This document shows positions 1-15,000 of a DNA stretch of 64,000 bases, piece after piece. Both the position numbers and the translations under genes were made by a program. The stretch is from Mactra quadrangularis (Eukaryota > Mollusca > Bivalvia > Venerida > Mactridae), in assembly GCA_025267735.1 (NCBI GenBank), contig CM046296.1, positions 25,322,464 through 25,386,463 of the forward strand, written 5' to 3'. The notes beneath the pieces were generated by a model. It saw only the letters and a list, made by a program, of their open reading frames with translations. It was not told the origin of the DNA and searched no databases. The stretch's first letter is position 1; each line of letters opens with the position of its first letter.

Positions 1-352
1 TCCCGTGCGTGCTCTGATGTCATGTAATGACGTCACAAAATGTTACTGTACTGATATAAGGGGAAGTCACTGCTACAGGATTTTAGGCTTTACCAGATGC
101 TTTAAACATGTCAAGTACTGTTAAAATAGTACCGGTACACAATATTTTGTTTTTGGAGGTGACTGTCACTGCTATTACTCAATTAAAAGCCTATGCACAT
201 TTTATACCCAGTAAGAAAATTACAAAAAATACTCTCTCAGACATCTTTCTAAGATTTAACAAAGTGACTGGTGATAAGCAGTTTTGTAAAATAGTAAATG
301 CAAAGTAAACAGACTTTGTTAGAATTTATTTCAACAAAAACCAAGTACTAAC
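1..352 (-). other. SIRT6: SIRT6 intron 1 (3' part lies outside window)
   Basis: This stretch follows the SIRT6 exon on the minus strand. A GT donor (GTTAGT) lies at 352-347 directly after the coding sequence, so the rest to the window edge is read as intron. A CRE-like TGACGTCA sits at about 28-35. No second SIRT6 exon is visible here. Confidence 0.7.
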
Positions 353-557
353 CATTTGGTCCTCTGAAATCAGGAATTCCTGCTGAGGTACTTATACCAG
401 CTCCAGTATGTAGAACAACATGTTTACTTTGTTTTATCCATTCAGCTAATTGTTGAACTTTAGACTCAACCTCTTCATCTGAGTCAAACTTCTCTGGTAA
501 ACCACATTTTCCTTTGTGTTCATATGGTGATAAACCTTCAGCATAATTTACAGACAT
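353..557 (-). CDS. SIRT6: SIRT6, first coding exon (NAD-dependent deacylase sirtuin-6)
   Basis: SIRT6 is a nuclear, chromatin-bound NAD+-dependent deacetylase and mono-ADP-ribosyltransferase acting on histone H3 (K9, K56) in DNA repair and metabolism. The exon encodes 68 residues plus one base. It opens with [12 protein letters not shown] and KGKCGLPE, nearly the same as the vertebrate SIRT6 N terminus. It then reaches the NAD-binding Rossmann motif HTGAGIS (about residues 50-56) and IPDFRGPNG (61-69). The ATG is fixed by the family's conserved start. The exon ends at a GT donor at 352-351 (minus strand), at the same place in the protein where the family continues with VW. A likely 3' splice site (TTTACTTACAG) ends at 580 on the minus strand, so a non-coding first exon may lie further right. 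The rest of the gene is off the left edge. The SIRT6 assignment over SIRT7 rests on the N-terminal match. Confidence 0.95.
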
Positions 558-2410
558 TCTTCACAAGTCATGCAGCTTTCTGTAAGTAAATATGTAATTC
601 TTATTTACAGTCTGCAAGACATTTTTATTGACAAAACTAATAAAACATATTATGCAATAACAAACCCCAATAACAATGACAATAGAATTGAGAAAATTAC
701 AGGAAGGCATCAAATACAGAATTAGGAGCTAGAATGCTTATACATGTAGTAGGTATTTTATACAAAGTCATTTGGACAACGCTTGTTCACCTAGGGATAA
801 AGATATAACTCATACTATAAAATAGTAAGTTAATAACAAAATGTTCAAAATACATTGATCAGATAAGCAAATGAATAAAGTAATAGAACATTTCTACAAG
901 TGATTGATTTTGTTAAATAACAGTTTGTCTTAACATTGACAAAAGAGTGATTTTTTAAGTTTAAACATGTAATAAATTGTTTAATGATAATTAGTTATCT
1001 ATCATACAAAGAAGACTATATTGAACTTGACACTGCGCATCCATCTATGTAGTAATAAATTCAATAATTTTATACCTCACTCAAATTCTCTTACCAAGCT
1101 ATTAAAAATTGGAACAACTTACCAAATTTTCAAATTCAATAAAATAACTAAATGAAATAAAAGTGGTAGTTAAAAAGTAATCAAGTGAACAGATGTGTAG
1201 CTTCAAGATGTTAGATTTGATTGGTTTAACATCTTGTCAGTTATTTTTATTTAAATTTTGAGTTGCATTTTTATTATCATATTCTATGGAGGTTTTTATA
1301 TGTTTTAAGGTTTATAGTTTTAAGGAAAGGATCCCATGGATAGGAAATAATTGTTCCGATTTTACAGGCTATTGCAAGATGCTTCGCAGCTGGCTTATTT
1401 AGATATTGTTGAATTCAAAAACTACACCTAAATATCATATTGTGCATTTTTACTAATAAAGTTTACATCTATAACTCACATATTGATACGCATAAATTTC
1501 AAAAAGCATAATATAATAATTATACATTTATTTGTCAAGCTTACAAATGACCACAAAGAAAATTTATAAGTTGTAAGTTGTGTACAAATTTATACACAGA
1601 ATTTTATCATTTTAAAAGCATAGAATTTAGGGCATCATTTACAATTACTGGTATTGTTACAGTTTAGGTCTGCATGACTGATTTTATACACATCCACTAA
1701 ATCAAAATGTGAATAAAAAGATATTTAGTTGTTATATTATTTTTATACAGCAATGCTCAACTATACTTAATTTTTAGCCTCTCAAATAAAAATCTATCTA
1801 TCTGTTGTATCATGCACCAAGCCAACTCTAATGAATGTGGTTACTAATTCAACAACTAACATGCAGCTCATCCATTAACTAAGCTACATGTCCAACATTC
1901 TAAGTTTTGACCGTCAAAGTCCGTTCCACAGTCAGAGTGAAGAAGATGTATATATTCCCATTTAACATTACATCACTCTCCCCTTCATGAAGTCTTGTTC
2001 CTAAATGACTAAAGTGGAGAAATGACTTGTTCCCTTGTCCCTAGATAGATATGTCCCCAAAAGACAGCTGCTAAGCATTCAATAAAATTAGACAAGACTT
2101 TCCTAGAAATTACTAAACAATAAACGCATATTATATACAAACAACACAAACAATAAAAAGGAGCCCAATAAACAGTTCATCACTTGTTTAAAACATTTCG
2201 AAAATATCAAAATATCCGGAATCTGATGTCCGAAAATATAGCTACGGTCCTACTAAATACCGACCCAGTGATTCTCGAAAATTCAACTTTGAATGGGTTT
2301 CTTCTGAGTGCATATGACGATTACGATCGAAGAAAGATGTATTCCAGTGAAAGAGTTCAAATATAATAAGCTTACGTACTCATTAACAATAAAACAATTG
2401 TTTACAAAAT
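558..2410. other. SIRT6 5' region / gene-free gap
   Basis: This is AT-rich DNA upstream of SIRT6, holding its 5'UTR and probably its promoter. A 3' splice site at 582-580 (minus strand) suggests a 5'UTR intron. I see no CpG island, no repeat and no conserved ORF. A 60-codon open stretch at 2,184-2,366 (plus) begins at TTG and is not recognised. Confidence 0.5.
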
Positions 2411-2419
2411 CTTTAATTG
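2411..2419 (+). repeat. 9-bp target-site duplication, left copy
   Basis: CTTTAATTG lies immediately outside the left terminal inverted repeat and is repeated exactly at 16,043-16,051 outside the right one. A 9-bp duplication is usual for MuDR/Foldback-type transposition. Confidence 0.9.
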
Positions 2420-2727
2420 GGGTCTCACTTTTGGCAATCCTCAAAAATTTTTTTATCGGGTCATCTTATTTTTGATATGAGGTATGAGGACACTAAATTT
2501 AACATTTCAAACTGTTAGTCCTTTATTGTTGGCCCTATTGTTTTTGGATCGTTACATAAATAAATGTGTGCAGTCGATTTAAATTTGAAATATGCCTAAT
2601 GTACGATAATGTTCACAATATATTTAGCACAAATAGCCGATACCCGTGTTATTGGATTTTAAATAGATAATTTAAGAATGACTTTAAGTACACTTTTATA
2701 ATGAATGTTGAATATGTAAATCTGTCA
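2420..2727 (+). repeat. Foldback element, left terminal inverted repeat (unique part)
   Basis: About 308 bp match the reverse complement of 15,494-16,042 once the nested MITE is removed. Matching landmarks in order are GGGTCTCAC, TTGATATGAGGTATGAGGAC, CCCTATTGTTTTTGGATCG, AATATGCCTAATGTAC, GTGTTATTGGATTTT and TAATGAAT.TTGAAT. By eye well over four fifths of positions agree. It leads straight into the satellite arm. Confidence 0.9.
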
Positions 2728-5700
2728 TTAAGCATTACATCATAAAATGAACGTTGTACCTGTATTATCTACAGACATTTTCTTAGGCAATCAGTTACTT
2801 TATCTAAAAACTTAAAATAAATGTTGTATATATCATCTTGTGATATTTTCCTGGGCAATCTTTTACTATACCTCACCCCTAAATGAACGTTGTATATGTA
2901 TTTTTTAGTGATATTTTCTGTGGCAATCTGTTGCCATACCTCACACCTATAATGAACGTTGTACCTGTATTATTTTTTGATATTTTTCGTGGCAATCTAT
3001 CACAATACCCCACATATAAAAAGAACATTATACCTGTATTATCTTTCGATATTTTTCGTAGCTATCTGTTATTATGCCTTACACCAAATATGAACGTTGT
3101 ATTTATATTATCTCGTGATATTTTCCGTGGCAATCTGTCACTATGCCTTACACCAAAAATGAGCGTTGTATGTATATTATCTCGTGATATTTTCCGTGGC
3201 AATCTGTCTCTATGCCTTACATCAAAAATGAATGTTGTATATACATGTATATTATCTCGTGATATTTTCCGTGGAAATCTGTCACTAAATCTTACACTTT
3301 AAATGAAAGTTGTATATATAATATCTTGTGATATTTTCCGTTGCAAACTGTCACTGTATTTTAAACCAAAAATGAACATTGTATATATATTATCTCGTGA
3401 CATTTTCCGTGGCAATCTGTCACTAAGCCTTACACCAAAAATGAACGTTGTACATATATTATCTCGTGATATTTTCCGAGGCAATCTGTTACCATACCTA
3501 ATACCAAAAATGACCGTTGTACCTGTATTATCTTGGGATATCTTCCGTGGCAATCTGTCACTATACCTCACACACAAAAATTAACGTTGTATATGCACTA
3601 TCTTGTGATATCTTCCGTGGCAATCTGTCACTATGCCTTACACCAAAAATGAACGTTGTATATGCATTATCTTGTGATATTTTCCGTGGCAATCTGTTAC
3701 CATACCTAATACCAAAAATGACCGTTGAACCTGTATTATCTAGAGACATTTTCCGGGGCAATCTGTCAGTATACCTCACACAAAAAATGAACGTTGTATA
3801 TGCATTATCTTGTGATATTTTCCGTGGCAATCTGTCAGTATGCCTCACACAAAAAACGAACGTTGTACCTGTATTATCTTGTGTTATTCTCCGTGGCAAT
3901 CTGTCACAATGCCTTACACAAAAAAACGAACGTTGTATATGTATTTTCTAATGATATTTGCCGTGGCAATCTGTTACTATACCTTACACAAAAAATGAAC
4001 GTTGTATGTATATTATCTCGTGATATTTTCCGAGGCAATCTGTTACCATACCTTATACCAAAAATGACCGTTGTACCTGTATTATCTTGGGATATCTTCC
4101 GTGGCAATCTGTCACTATACCTCACACACAAAAATTAACGTTGTATATGCTCTATCTTGTGATATCTTCCGTGGCAATCTGTCACTATGCCTTACACCAA
4201 AAATGAACGTTGTATATGCATTATCTTGTGATATTTTCCGTGGCAATCTGTTGCCATACCTAATACCAAAAATGACCGTTGTACCTGTATTATCTAGTGA
4301 CATTTTCCGGGGCAATCTGTCAGTATACCTCACACAAAAAATGAACGTTGTATATGCATTATCTAGTGATATTTTCCGTGGCAATCTGTCAGTATGCCTC
4401 ACACAAAAAACGAACGTTGTACGTGTATTATCTTGTGTTATTTTCCGTGGCAATCTGTCACAATGCCTTACACAAAAAAACGAACGTTGTATATGTATTT
4501 TCTAATGATATTTGCCGTGGCAATCTGTTACTATACCTTACACCAAAAATGAACGTTGTATGTATATTATCTCGTGATATTTTTCGAGGCAATCTGTTAC
4601 CATACCTGGTACCAAAAATGAACGTTTTATATATATTATCTCGTGATATTTTGCGAGGCAATCTGTTACCATACCTAATACCAAAAATGACCGTTGTACC
4701 TGTATTATCTTGGGATATCTTCCGTGGCAATCTGTCACTATACCTCACACACAAAAATTAACGTTGTATATGCACTATCTTGTGATATCTTCCGTGGCAA
4801 TCTGTCACTATGCCTTACACCAAAAATGAACGTTGTATATGCATTATCTTGTGATATTTTCCGTGGCAATCTGTTACCATACCTAATACCAAAAATGACC
4901 GTTGAACCTGTATTATCTAGAGACATTTTCCGGGGCAATCTGTCAGTATACCTCACACAAAAAATGAACGTTGTATATGCATTATCTTGTGATATTTTCC
5001 GTGGCAATCTGTTACTATAATTAATACCAGAAATGAACGTTGTACCTGTATAAACTTGAGCTATTTTCCGTGGCAATCTGTTACTATGCCTTTCACCAAA
5101 AATGAACATTGTACCTGTATTAACTTGTGATATTTTCCGTGGCCATCTGTTACTATGCCTTACACCAAAAATGAACGTTGTGCCTGTATTAACTTGTGAT
5201 ATTTTCCATGGCAATCTGTCACTATGCCTTACACCAAAAATGAACGTTGTACCTGTATTATCTTGTGATATTTTCCGTGGCAATCTGTCACTATGCCTTA
5301 CAACAAAAATGAACGTTGTACCAGTATTAACTTGTGATATTTTCAGAGGCAATCTGTTACAATGCCTTACACCAAAAATGAACGTTGTACCTGTATTAAC
5401 TTGTGATATTTTCCGTGGCAATCTGTTACTATACCAAATAGCAAGAATGAACGTTGTACCTGTATTAACTTGTGCTATTTTCCGTGGCAACCTGTTACTA
5501 TACCTTACACCAAAAATGAACGTTGTACCTGTATTAACTTGTGATATTTTCCGAGGCAATCTGTTACTATGCCTTACACCAAAAATGATAGTTGTACCTG
5601 TATTATATTGTGATATTTACCGTTGCAATCTGTCACTATGCCTTACACCAAAAATGAACGTTGTACCTGTATTATCTTGTGATATTTTCCGTGGCAATCT

Positions 5701-8385
5701 GTCACTATGCCTTACAACAAAAATGAACGTTGTACCTGTATTAACTTGTGATATTTTCCGTGGCAATCTGTTACAATGCCTTACACCAAATATGAACGTT
5801 GTACCTGTATTAACTTGTGATATTTTCCGTGGCAATCTGTTACTATACCAAATAGCAAAAATGAACGTTGTACCTGTATTATCTTGTGCTATTTTCCGTG
5901 AGAAATCTGTTACTATACTTAATACCAAAAATGAACGTTGTACCTGTATTAACTTTTGATATTTTCCTTGGCAATCTGTTACTATGCTTTACACCAAAAA
6001 TGAACTTTGTACCTGTATTAACTTGTGATATTTTCCGTGCCAATCTGTTACCATACCTAATACCAAAAACAACGTTGTATATGCATTATAATGTAATATT
6101 TTCCGTGGCAATCTGTTACTATACCTTATAAGAAATGAACGTTGTACCTGTATTAACTCGTGATATTTTCCGTGGCAATCTGTTACTAAACTTAATACCA
6201 AAAATGAACGTTGTACCTGTATTATGTTATGATATTTTCCGTGGCAATCTGTTACTATACTTTATACCAAAACGAACTTTGTACCTGTATTATCTTTTGA
6301 TATTTTCCGTGGCAACATGTCACTTTGCCTTACACCAATAAATAATCGTTGTACATGTATTATTTTGTGATATTTTCCGAGGCAATCTGTTAACATACCT
6401 TATACTGAAAACAACGTTGTATATGCATTATAATATGACATTTTCCGTGGCAATCTGTTACTATACCTCTGGCGAAAAATAAACGTTGTACCTGTATGAT
6501 GTTGTGATATTTTCCGAGGCAATCTGTTACTATACATAATACCAAAAATGAATGTTGTACCAGTATCATCTTGTGATATTTTCTGTGGCAATCTGTTTCT
6601 ATACGTCTGGCAAAAAAAAATCGTTGTACCTGTATGATGTTGTGATTTTTTCTGTGGCAATCTGTTACTATGCCTTATACTAAAAATGAACGTTGTTCCT
6701 GTATTATCTTTTGATATTTACCGTGGCAATCTGTCACTATACCTTACACCAAAAATGATCGATGTACCTGTATTAACTTGTGATATTTTCCGTGGCAATC
6801 TGTCGCTATGCCTTACACCAAATATGAACGTTGTACCTGTATTATCTTTTGATATTTTCCGTGGCAATCTGTCACTATGCCTTACAACAAATAATGAACG
6901 TTAAACCTGTATTATCTAGTGACATTTTCCGTGGCAATCTGTCACTATGCCTTACACCAGAAATGAACGTTGTATCTGTATTATCTTGTGATATTTTCCG
7001 TGGCAATCTGTCACTATGCCTTACAATAAAAATGAACGTTGTACCAGTATTATCTTTTGATATTTTCAGCTGCAATCTGTCACTATGCTTTACAACAAAA
7101 ATGAACGTTGTATATGCATTATAATGTGATATTGTCGGTGGCAATCTGTTACTATACCTCAGGCAAAAATAAACGTTGTACCTGTATACTTTTGTGATAT
7201 TTTTCGTGGCAATCTGTTACTATGCCTTACACCAAAAATGAACGTTGTACCTGTATTATCTTTTGATATTTTCCGTGGCAATCTGTCACTATACCTTACA
7301 CCGAAAATGAACGTTGTACCTGTATTATCTTGTGATATTTTCCGTGGCAATCTGTCACTATACCTTACACCAAAACTGAACGTTGTATATATATTATCTC
7401 GTGATATTTTCCGTGGCAATCTATTACCATACCTTATACCAAACAACAACGTTGTATATATATTATCTCTTGATATTTTCCGAGGCAATCTGTAACCATA
7501 CCTAATACCAAAAATGAACGTTGTATATATATTATCTCGTGATATTTTCCGTGGCAACATGTCACTTTGCCTTACACCAAAAAATAATCGTTGTACATGT
7601 ATTATTTTGTGATATTTTCCGAGGCAATCTGTTAACATACCTTATACTAAAAACAACGTTGTATATGCATTATAATATGACATTTTCCGTGGCAATCTGT
7701 TACTATACCTCTGGCAAAAAATAAACGTTGTACCTGTATAATGTTTTGATATTTTCCGTGGCAATCTGTTACTATACCTAATACCAAAAATGAACGTTGT
7801 ACCTGTATTATCTTTTGATATTTCCCTTGGCAATCTGTTACTATGCTTTACACCAAAAATGAACTTTGTACCTGTATTATCTTGTGATATTTTCCGAGGC
7901 AATCTGTTACTATACCTAATACCAAAAATGGACGTTGTACCTGTATTAACTTGTGATATCCTCCGTGGCAATCTGTCACTATGCCTTACAACAAAAATGA
8001 ACGTTTTATATATATTATCTTGTGATATTTTCCGAGGCAATCTGTTACCATACGTAATACCAAAAAACAACGCTGTATATGCATTATAATGTGATATTTT
8101 CCGTGGCAATCTGTTACTATGCCTCAGGCAAAAAATAAACGTTGTACCTGTATTAACTTGTGATATCTTTCATGGCAATCTGTTATCATACCTAATACCA
8201 AAAAACAACGTTGTATATGCATTATAATGTGATATTTTCTGTGGCAATCTGACACCATACCTAATATTGTATATGTTTGTTTTGATGATATTGTACGAGG
8301 CAATCTATGACGATCATTTCCACCATTGATGAACGTTGTATATGTACGCATTAACCTATGACGATACATTACACTGTTCATAAAA
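2728..8385 (+). repeat. Left satellite arm, 69-bp tandem monomers
   Basis: These are head-to-tail copies of a 69-bp unit whose landmarks are AACGTTGTA, GTGATATTTTCCGTGGCAAT, CTGTCACTATGCC and TACACCAAAAATG. The AACGTT spacing is exactly 69 where checked (5,174 to 5,243), and length implies about 80 copies. After GTA the monomer carries CCTGTA, TATGCA or TATATA variants. Near 8,265-8,385 the copies decay into the core. Because 69 is three times 23, long frames stay open on both strands; these are not taken as genes. Confidence 0.95.
3517..5020 (+). repeat. Higher-order repeat blocks in left arm (8 to 9 monomers)
   Basis: The series of monomer variants starting at 3,517 recurs almost unchanged at 4,071 (offset 554 bp, eight monomers) and again at 4,694 (offset 623 bp, nine monomers). 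This shows recent local amplification of multi-monomer blocks. Confidence 0.8.
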
Positions 8386-9046
8386 ACAAACAAAACACTG
8401 TTATAAATCAAATAATATGTTTATCTAATACAAATATCAAATTACAAGGAAGCAAGTGACAGATGAAATTTTCAACAATAGATTGACTTGTGACTTAAAA
8501 AAGTAATTGTCACATGGGATGAGGTTGATGATAAGGAATATACATAATTTAAAGTTCGAAAATGATACCTTAGAATATAAAAAAGTTAAAGTAAAAAATG
8601 AAATTTTATAAAAAAAATTGATGTTGAGGGTAGACAATTTAAAAAAATGTATTTGGATTTATGAACCTTGTACATGAGATGTGGTTGATATCAAGGAACA
8701 CATATTTTACGTTTGAAGTTGATTTTTAAAGAAATAAAACAGTTGCAATGAAACAAATATTTTTTAAAGAAAATTCTAAGTTCAAGTGGAGATAATTCTG
8801 AAGAAGAAATGTATATGTAGTCATGTGCCTTGTCACATGAGATGTGGTTGATAATAAGTAACACATATTTAAGATTTGAAGTTGATACTTAAAAGTAAAA
8901 AAAGGTTGCAGTGAAAACAAATGTTTTTACAGGCAATTTTAAGTTCAAGGGGAGATAATTCTAAAGAAATTATTTTGAGTTATGAACCTTGTTATATGAT
9001 GAAGTTGATAATAAGGAACACATATTTAAAATTTGAAGTTGATTTT
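8386..9046. repeat. Foldback core with ~160-bp tandem repeats
   Basis: The segment between the two satellite arms is unrelated to the 69-bp unit. The phrase ATGAGATGTGGTTGATA.AAGG recurs at about 8,512, 8,672, 8,836 and 8,993, which gives roughly 3.5 copies of a ~160-bp unit. Each unit also shares TTTGAAGTTGAT and AAGTTCAAG.GGAGATAATTC. No ORF of note is present. Confidence 0.8.
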
Positions 9047-12000
9047 TGGTATTAGGTATGGTAACAGATTGCCTCGGAAAATATCACGAGATAATATATA
9101 TACAACGTTCGTTTTTTTTGTGTAAGGCATTGTGACAGATTGCCACCGAAAATAACACAAGATAATACAGGTACAACGTTCGTTTTTTGTGTGAGGCATA
9201 CTGACAGCTTGCCACTAAAAATATGACAAGAAAATGAAAATACAACGTTCGTATTTGGTGAAAGGCATAGTGACAGATTGCCACGGAAAATATCAAATGT
9301 TAATACAGGTACAACGTTCATTTTCGTTGTTAAGCATAGTGACAGATTGCCACAGAAAATATCAAAAGATAACATAGGTACAACGTTCAATTTTTTTGTG
9401 GGGTATAGTGACAAATTGCCACGGAAACTATCACAGGATAATATATATACAACGTTCATTTTTGGTGTAAGGCATAGTGACAGATTGCCACGGAAAATAT
9501 CAAAAGATAATGCATATACAACGTTCATTTTTGTGTGTGAGGTATAGTGACAGATTGCCACAGTAAATATCACATTATAATGCATATACAACGTTGTTGT
9601 TTGGTATAAGGTTTGGTAAAAGATTGCCACGGAAAAAAGCACAAGTTAATACAGGTACAACGTTCATTTTTGTTGTAAGCATAGTGACAGATTGCCACGG
9701 AAAATATCACAAGATAATACAGGTACAACGTTCGTTTTTGGTGTAAGGGATAGTGACTGATTGCCACGGAAGATATCACAAGATAATACACACAACGTTC
9801 ATTTTTTTGAGGGAGGTATAGTGACAGATTGCCACGGAAAATATCACAAGATAATACAGGTACAACGTTCATTTTTGGTATTAGGTATGGTCACAGATTG
9901 CGTCGGAAAATATCACGAGATAATATATATAAAACGTTCATTTTTGGTACTAGGTATGTTAACAGATTGCCTCGGAAAATATCACGAGGTAATATACATA
10001 CAACGTTCATTTTTGGTGTAAGGTATAGTGACTGATTGCCACGGAAAGTATCACAAGATAATATATATACAACGTTCGTTTTTTTGTGTAAGGCATTGTG
10101 ACAGATTGCCACGGAAAATAACACAAGATAATACAGGTACAACGTTCATTGTTTTGTGTGAGGCATACGGACAGATTGCCACGGACAATATCACAAGATA
10201 ATGCATAAACAACGTTCATTTTTGGTGTGAGGTCTAGAGACAGATTGCCCCGGAAAATGTCACTAGATAATACAGGTACAACGTTCATTTTTGGTATTAG
10301 GTACGGTGACAGATTGCCACGGAAAATATCACAAGATAATGCATATACAACGTTCATTTTTGGTGTAAGGCATAGTGACAGATTGCCACGGAAGATATCA
10401 CAAGATAATGCATATAAAACGTTCATTTTTGTGTGTGAGGTATAGTGACAGATTGCCACGGAAAATATCACAAGATAATATATATACAACGTTCGTTTTT
10501 GGTATAAGGTATGGTAACAGATTGCCTCGGAAAATATCACGAGATAATATATATACAACGTTCATTTTTGGTATTAGGTATGGTAACAGATTGCCTCGGA
10601 AAATATCACGAGATAATATATATACAACGTTCATTTTTGGTGTAAGGTATAGTAACAGATTGCCACGGAAAGTATCACAAGATAATATATATACAACGTT
10701 CGTTTTTTTGTGTAAGGCATTGTGACAGATTGCCACCGAAAATAACACAAGATAATACAGGTACAACGTTCGTTTTTTGTGTGAGGCATACTGACAGATT
10801 GCCACGGAAAATATCACAAGATAATGCATATACAACGTTCTATTTTTGTGTGAGATATAGTGACAGATTGCCCCGGAAAATGTCACTAGATAGTACAGGT
10901 ACAACGTTCATTTTTGGTATTATGTATGGTAACAGATTGCCAAGGAAAATATCACAAGATAATGCATATACAACGTTCATTTTTGGTGTAAGGCATAGTG
11001 ACAGATTGCCACGGAAGATATCACAAGATAATGCATATACAACGTTCATTTTTGTGTGTGAGGTATAGTGACAGATTGCCACGGAAAATATCACAAGATA
11101 ATACAGGTACAACGTTCATTATTAGTATCATGTATGGTGACAGATTGCCACGGAAAATATCACAAGATACTGCATATACAACGTTCATTTTTGGTGTAAG
11201 GCATAGTGACAGATTGCCACGGAAAATATCACAAGATAATACAGGTACAACGTTCGTTTTTGGTGTAAGGCATAGTGACTGATTGCCACGGAAAATATCA
11301 CAAGATAATACACACAACGTTCATTGTTTTGAGTGAGGTATAGAGACAGATTGCCACGGAAAATATCACAAGATAATACAGGTACAACGTTCATTTTTGG
11401 TATTAGGTATGGTAACAGATTGCGTCGGAAAATATCACGAGATATTATATATACAACGTTCATTTTTGGTACTAGGTATGGTAACAGATTGCCTCGGAAA
11501 ATATCACGAGGTAATATACATACAACGTTCATTTTTGGTGTAAGGTATAGTGACAGATTGCCACGGAAAGTATCACAAGATAATATATATACAACGTTCG
11601 TTTTTTTGTGTACGGCATTGTGACAGATTGCCACGGAAAATAACACAAGATAATACAGGTACAACGTTTGTTTTTTGTGTGAGGCATACTGACAGATTGC
11701 CACGGACAATATCACAAGATAATGCATATACAACGTTCATTTTTGGTGTGAGGTCTAGTGACAGATTGCCCCGGAAAATGTCACTAGATAATACAGGTAC
11801 AACGTTCATTTTTGGTATTAGGTATGGTGACAGATTGCCACGGAAAATATCACAAGATAATGCATATACAACGTTCATTTTTGGTGTAAGGCATAGTGAC
11901 AGATTGCCACGGAAGATATCACAAGATAATGCATATACAACGTTCATTTTTGTGTGTGAGGTATAGTGACAGATTGCCACGGAAAATATCACAAGATAAT

Positions 12001-15000
12001 ATATATACAACGTTCGTTTTTGGTATAAGTTATGGTAACAGATTGCCTCGGAAAATATCACGAGATAATATATATACAACGTTCATTTTTGGTACTAGGT
12101 ATGGTAACAGATTGCCTCGGAAAATATCACGAGATAATATACATACAACGTTCATTTTTGGTGTAAGGTATAGTAACAGATTGCCACGGAAAGTATCACA
12201 AGATAATATATATACAACGTTCGTTTTTTTGTGTAAGGCATTGTGACAGATTGCCACCGAAAATAACACAAGATAATACAGGTACAACGTTCGTTTTTTG
12301 TGTGAGGCATACTGACAGATTGCCACGAAAAATATCACAAGATAATGCATATACAACGTTCATTTTTTGTGTGAGGTATAGTGACAGATTGCCTCGGAAA
12401 ATGTCACTAGATAATACAGGTACAACGTTCATTTTTGGTATAAGGTATGGTAACAGATTGCCACGGAAAATATCACAAGATAATGCATATACAACGTTCA
12501 TTTTTGGTGTAAGGCATAGTGACAGATTGCCACGGAAGATATCACAAGATAAGACATATACAACGTTCATTTTTGTGTGTGAGGTATAGTGACAGATTGC
12601 CACGGAAAATATCACAAGACAATACAGGTACAACGTTCATTTTTAGTATTAGGAATGGTAACATATTGCCTCGGAAAATATCTCGATATAATATACATAC
12701 AACGATCATTTTTGGTGATAGGTATAGTAACAGATTGCCACGGAAAGTATCACAAGATTATATATATGCACAGTTCTTTTTTTTGTGTAAGTCATTGTGA
12801 CAGATTGCCACGGAAAATAACAAGATAATACAGGTACAACGTTTGTTTTTTGTTTGAGGCATACTGACAGATTGCCACGTAAAATATCACAAGATAATTC
12901 ATATACAACGTTCATTTTTTGTGTGAGGCATAGTGACAGATTGCCCCGGAAAATGTCACTAGATAATACAGGTACAACGTTCATTTTTGGTATTAGGAAT
13001 GGTTACAAATTGCCACGGACAATATCAGAAGATAATGCATATACAACGTTCATTTTTTGTGTTAGGCATAGTGACAGATTGCCACGGAAGATATCACAAG
13101 ATAATGCATATACAACGTTCATTTTTGTGTGTGAGGTTTAGTGACAGATTGCCACGGAAAATATCACAAGATAATACAGGTACAACGTTCATTTTTGGTA
13201 TTAGGAATGGTTACAGATTGCCTCGGAAAATATCTCGAGATAATATATACACAACGTTCATTTTTGGTACTAGGTATGGTAACAGATTGCCTCGGAAAAT
13301 ATCTCGAGATAATATATATACAACGTTCATTTTTGGTACTAGGTATGGTAACAGATTGCCTCGGAAAATATCACGAGATAATATACATACAACGTTCATT
13401 TTTGGTGTAAGGTATAGTAACAGATTGCCACGGAAAGTATCACAAGATAATATATATACAACGTTCGTTTTTTGTGTAAGGCATTTTTACAGATTGCCAC
13501 GGAAAATAACACAAGTTAATACAGGTACAACGTTCATTTTTGGTTTTAGTAATGGTTACAGATTGCCACGGAAAATATCACAAGTTAATACAGGTACAAC
13601 GTTCATTTTTGGTGTGAGGCATAGTGACAGATTACAACGGAAAATATCACAAGATAATGCATATACAACGTTCATTTTTGGTGTAAGGCATAGTGACAGA
13701 TTGCCACGGAAGATATCACAAGATAATGCATATACAACGTTCATTTTTGTGTGTGAGGTATAGTGACAGATTGCCACGGAAAATATCACAAGATAATATA
13801 TATACAACGTTCGTTTTTGGTATTAGTTATGGTAACAGATTGCCTCGGAAAATATCACGAGATAATATACATACAACGTTCATTTTTGGTGTAAGGTATA
13901 GTAACAGATTGCCACGGAAAGTATCACAAGATAATATATATACAACGTTCGTTTTTTTGTGTAAGGCATTGTGACAGATTGCCACCGAAAATAACACAAG
14001 ATAATACAGGTACAACGTTCGTTTTTTGTGTGAGGCATACTGACAGATTGCCACGAAAAATATCACAAGATAATGCATATACAACGTTCATTTTTTGTGT
14101 GAGGTATAGTGACAGATTGCCTCGGAAAATGTCACTAGATAATACAGGTACAACGTTCATTTTTGGTATAAGGTATGGTAACAGATTGCCACGGAAAATA
14201 TCACAAGATAATGCATATACAACGTTCATTTTTGGTGTAAGGCATAGTGACAGATTGCCACGGAAGATATCACAAGATAAGACATATACAACGTTCATTT
14301 TTGTGTGTGAGGTATAGTGACAGATTGCCACGGAAAATATCACAAGACAATACAGGTACAACGTTCATTTTTAGTATTAGGAATGGTAACATATTGCCTC
14401 GGAAAATATCTCGATATAATATACATACAACGATCATTTTTGGTGATAGGTATAGTAACAGATTGCCACGGAAAGTATCACAAGATTATATATATGCAAC
14501 GTTCTTTTTTTTGTGTAAGTCATTGTGACAGATTGCCACGGAAAATAACACAAGATAATACAGGTACAACGTTTGTTTTTTGTTTGAGGCATACTGACAG
14601 ATTGCCACGTAAAATATCACAAGATAATTCATATACAACGTTCATTTTTTGTGTGAGGCATAGTGACAGATTGCCCCGGAAAATGTCACTAGATAATACA
14701 GGTACAACGTTCATTTTTGGTATTAGGAATGGTTACAAATTGCCACGGACAATATCAGAAGATAATGCATATACAACGTTCATTTTTTGTGTAAGGCATA
14801 GTGACAGATTGCCACGGAAGATATCACAAGATAATGCATATACAACGTTCATTTTTGTGTGTGAGGTTTAGTGACAGATTGCCACGGAAAATATCACAAG
14901 ATAATACAGGTACAACGTTCATTTTTGGTATTAGGAATGGTTACAGATTGCCTCGGAAAATATCTCGAGATAATATATACACAACGTTCATTTTTGGTAC

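Noticed and set aside
2184..2366. 60-codon plus-strand ORF left of the foldback element
   Set aside because: Starts at TTG, no recognised similarity, no clear splice context; could be chance.
2728..8385. CRISPR-like regular repeats
   Set aside because: Contiguous tandem monomers without unique spacers, in an animal genome.
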